Origin: Rhinopithecus roxellana
Taxonomy: Eukaryota; Chordata; Mammalia; Primates; Cercopithecidae
NCBI RefSeq assembly: GCF_007565055.1
Contig: NC_044554.1
Location: forward strand, 19,321,921 to 19,385,920
Direction: 5' to 3'
DNA: 64,000 nt
In this document: positions 55,182-64,000 of the stretch, one piece after another
Layout of the letters: every line of letters begins with the position of its first letter
How positions within the stretch are numbered: the first letter of the stretch is position 1
Notes under the pieces: model-generated
What the model saw: the letters and a program-made list of their open reading frames with translations, nothing else
What the model was told of the DNA's origin: nothing
The model's database searches: none
Position numbers and translations under genes: made by a program

Positions 55182-56229
55182 ATTTGACAGCACTGTCTCC
55201 ACAAAGAGGGGCCAGGCTAATGTTTAAATATTATTGTTCATAGGAGGAAGGCTAGTTCTCCTCTTTAATATCTGAAAATTGTCTTTGCTACCCAAATACA
55301 TCCCCTACTCACAGATATGGATTGAACATACATGTGCGCCCACAGATGAATATATGCATGATCACAGAGTTCAGATTGTTACCTAGGCTACAAGGTAGCT
55401 AAAGACATTTAGTTTTTCTCCTAGGGCAGTTTACCCCTAATTACCCTGAAAATTAAATAAATCTTAGGAATTTGACATTTTCTGGAAATAGCCTTTTGAT
55501 ATTTATAAACATGTTAAATGCAATACAATTCACATAATGCTCTATAAAAATGTTAGTACATATTTTAATCGTAATTTTTACACCTAAATGTTAAAATTTG
55601 TTATATTTATCATGGTTATTATTTTGGATGTCTTATGGACTCCTTAAATTTGATCAAAGGATTTAAATGAAGATCATTTAGGGTTTCTGTAAGTTTTTAC
55701 TTACAAATTATTCATCAACATTTTTCAACAATAAGGCAATTGCACAGTACAACAAAGGATAATTTATAAATTTTCAATAGGACTGAAATCATGCCTGTGT
55801 AATGAAGAGCTTCATGATGCTACTAATAATTCAATTGCTCTGAAGATACTGGAATACATCCTGAGTCAAGTGTCACCAATTACTTCTCAAACATAATGAT
55901 ACAAGAATATTCCAAAAATCATTAAATTCTGAGGTAAAGGCCTAACTTAAATTGTTTAGTGAAACCTCGTGGAAAGTATCTGTTGGACCAGTGAATGCAT
56001 TTGACAGATTGTGTGCTAATATGAAATGCCAACATGTGATTACTTCAATTAAAAATCCACTGACTCGGCCATGTCTTTTGTGAACCTCTTACAAATATGG
56101 AGAGTAATCATGAGCAATGGTGCACGACATGACAAGTTCTGAGGAGGTTTACAACAACTTCTATTATATGTATATTATTTTTATATTAATACTATAATAA
56201 TATGACTTAATGTTACCTTTAAAGTGAAT
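55182..56229. other. AT-rich single-copy DNA
   Basis: No repeat or gene recognised. Confidence 0.4.
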
Positions 56230-56237
56230 GCAATCTG

Positions 56238-56322
56238 TATATATATAATATATAGTGTATATATATATCATACATATATTATATACACACACACACTAGA
56301 GAGAGAGAAAGAGAGAGGAGAG
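56238..56322. repeat. Composite (TA)n-(CA)n-(GA)n microsatellite
   Basis: TA-rich run with several register breaks, then 'acacacacacac', then 'gagagagagaaagagagagg'. Confidence 0.93.
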
Positions 56323-56488
56323 GTACTCCAAATAATAAGTGCCATCTAGTAACAATCATCTTACCTTCTTTATGTATAAGAATTTCCATAGCTTGATATA
56401 ATTGTTCCACAATGTATATATATATCAAAATGTCACATTGAACCTCATATTGACAGTTATCATTTTTCTATTAAAAATAAACACTTTA

Positions 56489-56788
56489 GCCTGGTGCAGT
56501 GGCTCATGCCTGTAATCAATCCCAGCACTTTGGGAGGCCGAAGCAGGAGGGTCACTTGAGGACAGGAGTTCAAGTGTAACCTAGGCAATACAGAAAGACC
56601 CCATCTCTACAACACAAAAGTAAAAAACAGCCAGGCATGGTGGCACATAGCACTAGGCCTAGCTACTCAGGAGGCTAAGGCAGGAGGTTTCCTGGAGCCC
56701 AGGAGTTGCAGGCTGCTGTGAACTATGATCATATCACTGTACTGCAGCCTGGACAACAGAAAAAGACTCTGTCTCTAAACAAACAAAT
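56489..56788 (+). mobile_element. AluJ, plus strand
   Basis: Diverged Alu from 'gcctggtgcagtggctcatg' to 'gactctgtctctaaacaaac'. It carries a small tandem duplication (aatcaatccc) after 'gcctgt' and old-type right arm 'ggcatggtggcacatagcac'. Confidence 0.92.
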
Positions 56789-56837
56789 GAATTTTTTCTG
56801 TTGGGGTGCAGAGTAAAAAAAAGCAAAACAACAAAAC

Positions 56838-57100
56838 TATATATATATATTTCTATATATAGAGAATTATATATATATAGTTATATGAAAGAATTTCCAA
56901 AGCCTGCGAGTAAGTTTGAGGTTACCTATTCACTCATTTCAAATACTCAAATATTTTTAAGTGACTGAAACATTCAAGACAAAAAGAAAGAACTAAATTA
57001 CACTCAGTGGCAACTTTAGAGCCTTCAGAGACTAAAGAACAATTATATATACATATATATCATATATATGCATGAAATATATATCTCATATATATGTTTT
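56838..57100. repeat. Clustered (TA)n runs
   Basis: Separate TA-rich palindromic runs at about 56838-56886 and 57042-57097, following the one at 56238-56285. Between them is ordinary sequence. Confidence 0.85.
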
Positions 57101-59154
57101 AGTAAAGCAATCACTATTACTTTAACACAGTTTATTACAAAGCAGAGCTGTCATCCAGTGGCCTTCTACTAAGAGTTGAAGTTACAATCTACATGAGATC
57201 TGATGTTGGTTGTGAAGTTGATTTCTGCTCTTGTCTCTCTGTAAGAGTTTCCACCCACTGAGCTTCAATGGATTGTATGAATAATGGAAGTAGAAATAGT
57301 TTCTATTGATATCTGAAATATAAAGTAAAAAAGAAAAATCACACATGTGAATGAGAAAATGTGGTTATTACTAAAATGTATGCTCTTTCATATTTGCTAT
57401 CTCAGCATTTTGAAAATGAGACGTCAGTCTCTGAAACCAGGTGAGGAGGATCCCACCTTCCTCATCAGAAGAGGAAGTGATAACTCATGCAGATCTCTAC
57501 GTAAGTCGCCATTACTGGAATCAGATCATGAAAGAGAATATTTACCATTCATACCTTTGCTTTTAAAATGTTTGAGGTACAGTTAATAAATGTTTATATA
57601 TTCACATTAGACTCAACCTCTTCAGCTCATGCTAATGTTGTAAAAATTTGTCATTCTATTGCTCTTATAATTAATACAAAATCCATGTAAAGATTATAAA
57701 GGTTGATGAGGTTTTCAAGTGAAGAAGGAAAACAGCATATCAGTTATGCCTACAACTGTGTATTTTTTTATTTATATCTCACTTGAAAATTGTGGGAGAC
57801 AGCATTGACTTCCAGCTCTTGAGGTCTATGGTGAGCATGTGAGCAAAAATTTGGTAAGTTTGGCTTTTGTCATATATCATCCTCCTTTGTCTATTAGTAC
57901 TTTGTCAATCATAATATAACAACACCAAAGTCATTAATATTCTTCAGCAAGCTTACATTTTAATTCTTTTTCTCATTGCTCAAAAATTATAAATAAGTCT
58001 TAGTATTATAATATTAATAATATGTTGGCAGTTTATTTTCGAAGTTGGGAGTACTTGGCTACTAGAGTTATGACTTGCTTATTTACCTTTCAGGAAATAT
58101 ATTTTCTAATATTGCCATATTTCTAATATGATAAGCAACGGACTTATTTAAAATATATTTCACAAACTAAAAATAGTCTAACTTCTATTTTGAACTTTAT
58201 ATTTTTAAAAGTATTTTATAAATGCAAAATAATTATTATAGTTTTTCTCTCCAATTAAGCATTTTAAAATAACCAAAAGTAAATACTTAAAATTATTTGA
58301 TATCTTTTATTACGGAGATGTCAATAAAAAAATCAGATATCCAAATATCCAGTATTTCTAGATATCTTAATCCAGGGGAAGATAAAAATGATTTCAAAGC
58401 AAAGTACCTTACACATGCGTACATTTTTAACAAAACGCTTGGAAACAAAGAGAATATTCATTCTAGTCTTCTCACCCAGGATCACCTCACAATATCCTTC
58501 TGGATATTTTCCTCTTACTCTGCTCCACTCAAAGCACAAATTTCTTCAAAATGTAGTACTCTATGCATGTTGGTTGACAGCAACCCAATAAAGCTAGACA
58601 CTTAGGCCAAGGCCTGTGTTCAATTCAGCAGAAATGAACACTTAACACACCATTAAGCCAACCATTAAGGCTGCCTTGTTCTCTCTGCTTGGATGCTGCC
58701 TAACCTGCCAGGAAAAGGCCCCTCGAGTGCTTCCAGTGAAAGAAGCACATCACAGCAGCAGAGTAATGGATTCAAAGCACAAATAAGAGCTCCAGAGGGT
58801 GATTGCTAGGATGGAAAAGCAGGTGGCTACTGCCCTAATATTCTCTGATTCCGTTTAAGAGCAAGATTCAAAAAGAAAAATGCACACACAGGGAATGGAC
58901 CAATCATTAGAAAATAAATATTTAGATAACTCTTTTCCATTGTATTCAAAAACGTTCTCTTAGAGTTTCTATGTCTATGACTTAGAGGTAAATTTCCAAC
59001 AAGCTATATTGTGTGTATGGGTATGTGTAAAAATGTACCCAAGGTGTTTATTTTTTCATATTGCCACTATAACACAGTCTATAACCATTTAACAAATGAA
59101 GCAACGTAATTATTCTTCTCACTATTAAATTACCTTCTTGAGAGTAGGCTGGGC
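57101..59154. other. Mostly single-copy AT-rich DNA
   Basis: No repeat family recognised. Open frames near 58297-58605 overlap on both strands and lack exon signs. Confidence 0.4.
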
Positions 59155-59300
59155 TCTTTCTATGATTTAACTTATTAAATATTAACAAAAATCTTTTTTA
59201 TTTTACAAATTAGGAAATAAAAATGTAAAGATGTTAAGTAAACTTATCTGAATATGCATAACTAATAAAAAGAGAGTTTTCACCTAAGATGTATCTGATA
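59155..59300 (-). mobile_element. Probable MIR fragment
   Basis: 'atttaacttattaaatatta', 'tattttacaaattaggaaat', 'gatgttaagtaaacttatct' and 'gcataactaataaaaagag' are in the order of inverted MIR (TTTTACAGATGAGGAAACTG ... TTAAGTAACTTGCCC ... CAGCTAATAAG). Confidence 0.5.
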
Positions 59301-59454
59301 TTATGCCCTGAAGCATCTGTCATTCACATCACATCACATCACCTCTACTCAAAATTTGTTATCTAATCTTTGATAGCTACAAACCAAGTTGTTTCATTTG
59401 CTGAGACAAGTGTCTAAGTATCTATAAATATGACACATGGTTTGAAATTGAGCT
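59301..59454. repeat. Small (ACATC)n repeat and flanking DNA
   Basis: Four ACATC-like units at 59322-59341 (tcacatcacatcacatcacc); the rest is unassigned. Confidence 0.6.
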
Positions 59455-60140
59455 CTGATGATTTCACATTTAGTAACTTTATGGAAATATATTTCGCATA
59501 CCATAAAATTCTCCCATTTAAATAATACAATTTAATGGTGTTTAATAAAGTCGCAGAATTGTTCAGCTGCTACCACAATCAATGTCAGAAAATTTTCCCA
59601 CTCAACAGGAAACCTCATACCCTTTTACAGTCATCCTACCATTTCCCACAACCTCCCAAACCAGCCATAGACAACCACCGATCTACTTTCTCTCTCCCTG
59701 CATTTGCCAATGCTAAGACATTTCCAATAAATAGAATCAAACAATATGTGGTCTTCTGTGGCTGGCTTCATTCACTTAGCATCATATTTTCAAGGCTCAT
59801 CTATGCTGCGGCATGAATAAGTATTTCATTCTTTCTTATTGCCAAATAATATTGTATTGTATGACTATACAACATTTTATTTATCCATTCGTCTGTTGGG
59901 CATTTTGATTATTTCCACTTTTTGACTATTATGAATCATGCACCTATGGACATTTGTATGTATGTTTTTACATGGACATATGCTTCCACTCTCTTGGGTG
60001 TATACCCACAAGTGAAATTCCTGGATCATATGGTAACTCTAGGTTTAACCTTTTGAGAAACTGCCAAAGTGTTTTTCAAAACTGTGACCCATTTTTCATT
60101 CCTGATTCTAGTTGCATGAGTCTTCACCTCTTTTTTCTTC
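59455..60140 (-). mobile_element. Old L1M 3' region
   Basis: Long clear match to antisense L1M 3' UTR/ORF2 end: 'cataccataaaattctccca', 'caatatgtggtcttctgtgg', 'tggcttcattcacttagcat', 'tttatttatccattcgtctg', 'tcttgggtgtatacccacaa', 'ggtttaaccttttgagaaac'. Confidence 0.88.
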
Positions 60141-60144
60141 GTCA

Positions 60145-60290
60145 GTATAGATAAAGGTTTGCCAATTTTGTTAATTTTTATTTAAAGAACCAACTTCTGG
60201 TTTTATTTTTTTCTTTATTTTTCTGTTCTCTATTTCTTTTCTAACCTCATTTTTTCCCTCTTTCTGCTTGTTTCAGGTCAAGGGATGTTA
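60145..60290 (-). mobile_element. L1 ORF2 RT-region fragment, out of order
   Basis: 'ataaaggtttgccaattttg' and 'aaagaaccaacttctggttt' belong to antisense L1 ORF2 well upstream of the segment just left of it. Either a deletion of about 2-3 kb inside one L1 or a second L1 fragment. Confidence 0.75.
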
Positions 60291-61225
60291 GAAGATGGTA
60301 GGTCAATACATAGTTTTGAACATATAAATATTTTGATTGTGTATTTACATGACTGTCTTCTCATAGTCTGGATTCGAGGTTTTGGAAATCAGGAATTCTG
60401 ACTTATTCACCTTTTTCTCAATTCCTATTATCTTTGCCACAAAGCAATGCTAAAAATATCAATAAACAATTAAAACCATGTTTTTAAATGCACTGAGGAA
60501 CTAACAAGAAAATTGGGAATGATCAGAGAGTGAAAACAAAGTTAAATTAGAAAACTAGAAACAGGTAAGCAACAGGCCATTTTCACCTTGACAATAGCAA
60601 CCAAACAAAGCAAGAAGAATCGAGCTTTAGTTTTCACTGACCTATAGGAGTGAAACAATACTGTGAAAGGTAGGAAATCTGACAAGGTACTCAAGGTTGG
60701 TCCAGTAAACTATATATACACCTGCTTCCCCAGGGCAACGGCAAGGGAAAACACATGCTACAAACGTATCTATAGAACATTCAAAGCATACTAAAATAAA
60801 ACATATTTGTGATTATACAAACATGTGGTAAAACTATGAAAACTATGAAAGCAGGCAAAAGAATGATAAACACTAAATTCTGATAACGTTTCCTCTGAGC
60901 AGAAAGAGAAGAGAATAGGTTACACAAAGATACATAGGGATTTTAAAGGATATGATAAAAGAATTTTTATAAACTGGACAGTAGAATGTAGGTATTCATA
61001 TTATTATTATTATACATTTTAAATACATTTTAAATAAATATTTGATATTTTACAACATCTGATTTTAAAAATTAAAAATAAATATACATAGAAGGAAGTC
61101 CATAGATCATTGTAAAAATAATATGAAACCTAAATAGTTGAATGACCAACTCAAGGTCAAAAGCTTGTTAACAAAGTCCAGAATTAAACTAAGTTTTATT
61201 TAATAAGTATGTATAAAACTTTTGA
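60291..61225. other. AT-rich DNA, no feature assigned
   Basis: No repeat recognised apart from short ATT runs near 61001-61014. Confidence 0.4.
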
Positions 61226-61492
61226 CCAGCCATGGTGGTTCACGCCTGTAATCCCAGCACTTTGGGAGGCCAAGGCGGGTGGATCACCTGAGGTCAGGAG
61301 TTCGAGACCAGCCTGGCCAACATGACGAAACCCATCTCTACTAAAAATATAAAAATTAGCTAGGCATGGTGGTGCGTGCCTGTAATCCCAGCTACTCGGG
61401 AGGCTGAGGTAGGAGAATCGCTTGAGCCCAGGAGAGGGAGGTTGCAGTGAGCTGAGATCATGCCACTGCACTCCAGCCTGGGCAACAGAGAG
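61226..61492 (+). mobile_element. AluS lacking its A tail
   Basis: From 'accagccatggtggttcacg' through both arms to 'ctgggcaacagagagac', then directly into 'tttttaaaggcc'. The usual 'tccgtctcaaaa' end and poly-A are missing, and no clean target duplication is seen. Confidence 0.94.
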
Positions 61493-62023
61493 ACTTTTTA
61501 AAGGCCATCTACAAAATGGTATAATTTTATCACTAGGAAAAATGGCTTAAAATAGCAATAATGTAATTGGCCATATTCTGCTAACCATATCAATTAACAT
61601 TCTTATTAAATGTCCTTAAAAATATAGCTACAATAATTTGCAATAAGATTTATCTACTTGTGGCTCATTTGCTACAAGTCCCCATTCCCAGGTTTACTTT
61701 TCCTAGTCACAGAACATTCTTGAAACGTTGCACCCTACTGTCTTGTTTTGTCAAGATGTGTAAGTAACTTTCAATATTAGAAAATAGTACCAAAAATTCA
61801 TAAAGGAATATAATCCCTTCATATTTTCAAAAAAACAATAAATCAACATACATATAACATGCATATGTAGACTTTTTGTGCAAAGAATCACAAGAGTTGG
61901 TAAATTTTCGTTATGCTTATTTTACCACAAGTTTCAAAAGTGGTTTTAGTCAGTTGTGGGAGCTTAAAGAAATAGATCATAAAAGAAAAGTCAAAGTTGA
62001 TTCTAGCATTGTTAAAAGGGCAG
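61493..62023. other. AT-rich single-copy DNA
   Basis: No feature recognised. Confidence 0.4.
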
Positions 62024-62162
62024 TTCTCAAAGGGCAGTTCCTGGACCAGCAGTATCAGCAACAACATCATTATCACCTGGGAAACTGTTAAAAATGCCAG
62101 TTTAGCAATTTATGTTTCAATGAACCCTCTAAGTGTTTCTGGTACTAGCTGTGAGAATCACT
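62024..62162 (-). mobile_element. MER5A-type element
   Basis: 'ggcagttctcaaagggcag', 'cctggaccagcagtatcagc', 'atcacctgggaaactgttaa' and 'ctgtgagaatcactgatc' give an internally shortened inverted MER5A. Confidence 0.8.
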
Positions 62163-62205
62163 GATCTATTATATATTCAGGACTGAGAGCTATCAACTTT
62201 AGGGC

Positions 62206-62307
62206 AGGGATTTGCAGCCCTAAGACATATTAGAATCACCTGGAGAAATTATAAGACATGCTGCTATCTGGGACCCATCCCAAATTAACTTAATTAGAAT
62301 CTCTGGA
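62206..62307 (+). mobile_element. MER5-type element, left part
   Basis: 'tagaatcacctggagaaatt', 'catgctgctatctgggaccc' and 'ttagaatctctggagg' match the plus-strand MER5 first half. It stops where L1 sequence starts, and its missing end is found at 63361. Confidence 0.65.
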
Positions 62308-62864
62308 GGTTCAGCTGCTATGAAAAACAGTCTGAGGTCCTCAAAACAAATAAAAAAATAGAGCTAACATATTGTTCAGCAATTCCACTTTTCAGTATTT
62401 ATAAAAAAGAATTGAATCAGGCTCTTGAAGTGATGATCTGCATTTCTATTTTAATTGCAACATTATCCACAATCGCTAAAGCGTGGAAGCAACCCAAGTG
62501 TTCATTGACAGATAAATAGACTTTAAAAATGTACACACACACACAGGTATACTATTCAAGCTTTAAAAAAAAAAAGGATATTCTGAGCCGGTCGCAGTGG
62601 CTCACGCCTGTAATCCCAGCATTTTGGGAGGCCAAGGGGGGTGGATCACTAGGTCAGGAGATGGAGACCATCCTGGCTAACACAGTGAAACCCTGTCTCT
62701 ACTAAAAATACAAAAAAGTTAGCTGGGCGTGGGGACGGGTGCCTGTAGTCCTAGCTACTCAACAGGCTGAGGCAGGAGAATGGTGTGAACCCAGGAGGCG
62801 GAGCTTGTAGTGAGTTGAGATCGGGCCACTGCCCTCCAGTCTGGGCGACCGAGTGAGACTATCT

Positions 62865-62900
<36 letters not shown>

Positions 62901-63359
62901 CTGCCATATATGACAAGGATGCAAACATACTTGAACCTGGGGGACATTACGCTAAGTTAAATAACCCAGTCACAAGAGAACAAATACTGTGTGCTTCTAA
63001 AATAGACTCATAGAAGAGACAGCCGAATGGTGGTTGCCAGGGGCTTGGGGTTGGGTAGAGAGTTGTTCAATAGTTACAAAGTTTCAGTTACGCAAGATGA
63101 ATAAGTTCTAGAGATGTGCCATATAATATTGTACCTATAGTTAATACTGTATTATGCACTTAAAAAATTTTAAGAGGGTAGATCTCATGTTGAGTATTCT
63201 CACCACCAAAAGGGGGTGAGGGAGACAAGATATGTTTACTGCCTTGACTGTTCTTGTGATGCTGGTTTCACAGGAGTATGCACATGTCCAAACTCATCAA
63301 ATTGTTTACAATAAATACGTGCAGACTTTTGTACTTCAATTATACGTCAATTAAATAAA
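62308..63359 (+). mobile_element. 5'-truncated L1M, plus strand, with Alu inside
   Basis: Starts in the ORF2 end (gctatgaaaaacagtctgag; ttcagcaattccacttttca; ggaagcaacccaagtgttca) and, after the Alu, continues 'gacattacgctaagttaaat', 'tggtggttgccaggggcttg', 'gggtagatctcatgttgagt' to the 3' end 'cagacttttgtacttcaatt' and 'taaataaaa'. Confidence 0.9.
62586..62897 (+). mobile_element. AluY inside L1M
   Basis: Complete Alu starting near 'agccggtcgcagtggctcac', with AluY features (ccatcctggctaacacagtg; gaatggtgtgaaccc) and an A tail of about 34. The L1 word 'attctg' is duplicated at 62580-62585 and 62898-62903, consistent with the target duplication. Confidence 0.95.
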
Positions 63360-63360
63360 A

Positions 63361-63408
63361 CAGCTCCCCAGGTGATTTTAACATGAAGTTAGAGTTAAGA
63401 AACATTGC
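63361..63408 (+). mobile_element. MER5-type element, right part
   Basis: 'ctccccaggtgattttaaca' and 'gttaagaaacattgctctg' match the plus-strand MER5 end (TTCCCAGGTGATTCTAATG...GTTGAGAACCACTGCTCT), completing the piece at 62206-62307. Confidence 0.6.
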
Positions 63409-63571
63409 TCTGATGCCCATAAGATGGTTTAGTTAAGGTCCTTAAAAACTCTAATCTTTAAGGCATCTGAGCATGCCTTAGATGTGTAGTGATGCAGTGT
63501 AAACGAGTGATGTGTATAGCTTAACTCCATCACCAAAATTACCGTTACTATGAGATGTGGCTGGATATTTT

Positions 63572-63882
63572 GTTTTGTTTTGTTTTTGTTTTCGTTTTTT
63601 TGATACGGAGTTTCACATTCGTTGCCCAGGCAGGAGTGCAATGGCGCGATCTCGGCTGACCGCAAACTCCGCCTCCCAGGTTCAAGTGATTCTTCTGCCT
63701 CAGCCTCCCGAGTAGCTGGGATTACAGGCATGCGCCACCGCGCCTGGCTAATTTTGTATTTTTAGTAGAGACGGGGTTTCTCCATGTGGGCCAGGCTGGT
63801 CTCCAACTCCCAACCTCTGGTGATCTGCCGGCCTTGGCCTCCCAAAGTGTTGGAATTACAGGCGCGAGCCGCCACTGGTGGC
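63572..63882 (-). mobile_element. AluS, minus strand
   Basis: Reverse Alu with a tail turned into (TTTTG)n, then 'gatacggagtttcacattcg' to 'gccgccactgg'. Target duplication tggctggatatttt (63558-63571) and tggctggatgtttt (63883-63896), one mismatch. Confidence 0.96.
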
Positions 63883-64000
63883 TGGCTGGATGTTTTAAGT
63901 GTTAATCAGAGTCCATATTCCTTAAGGAAACTACTGATTATCATTTGATTTTTTTATGTACCACGTCTAGAGCTTAAAAAACACTTTGATCATGTTACAT

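Noticed and set aside
56336..56356. Second CTCF-like motif (minus strand, ACTAGATGGCACT)
   Set aside because: The invariant CC before A is replaced by TT; weaker than the site at 29033 and beside AT-rich repeats.
1..64000. Search for CRISPR arrays, tRNA or rRNA genes, bacterial or phage-like operons
   Set aside because: None seen; the window is mammalian repeat-rich DNA and the direct repeats present are explained by transposons, microsatellites or local duplications.

Overview
The window looks like primate, almost certainly human, nuclear DNA. It carries many Alu elements of J, S and Y type, free Alu monomers (FLAM), primate-age and older L1, THE1/MST/MLT1 (MaLR) LTRs, an HERV-K type LTR, Tigger and MER-type DNA transposons, and MIR and L2 fossils. 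It is AT-rich. Family names come from memory of consensus sequences; no repeat library was run, so subfamily names are approximate.

I find no protein-coding gene, rRNA, tRNA or CRISPR array. Every longer open frame lies in a transposable element, in a (TTTC)n microsatellite, or is isolated and short. The L1 reverse-transcriptase frames are broken by stops and lesions. The region reads as intergenic or deep intronic DNA.

Layout. 1-11 kb: part of an HERV-K LTR (-), MIR, Alus, a MaLR LTR, a Tigger element with a smaller Tigger-type element inside it, and a perfect 23-bp inverted repeat. 11-18 kb: a long L2 fossil (-) interrupted by a Tigger-type element, an Alu monomer and an MST-type LTR, the last two with exact target-site duplications. 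18-25 kb: an L1M fragment (+) tail-to-tail with a long L1M (-) that hosts an L1 3' fragment, a MER2 and an Alu, then a MaLR LTR. 25-33 kb: mostly single-copy DNA with two exon-like segments and a CTCF-like motif, then two primate L1 3' ends in the same orientation. 33-41 kb: single-copy DNA, a long (TTTC)n tract, two L1M 3' ends, Alus and a local tandem duplication. 41-46.5 kb: a notably repeat-poor block. 46.5-55 kb: L2 (+), a complete THE1/MST-type MaLR element inserted in an MLT1 LTR, an AluJ whose tail became a (TTTC)n tract, and an ERV1-like LTR. 55-64 kb: AT-rich DNA with (TA)n clusters, Alus, L1M fragments and MER5 elements, one apparently split by an L1.

Nothing here amounts to a new biological system. 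The most checkable oddities are the perfect hairpin at 8953-9023, the CTCF-like site at 29033-29051 next to an exon-like segment, the repeat-poor block at 41.2-46.5 kb, and several nested insertions whose junctions give a relative chronology.
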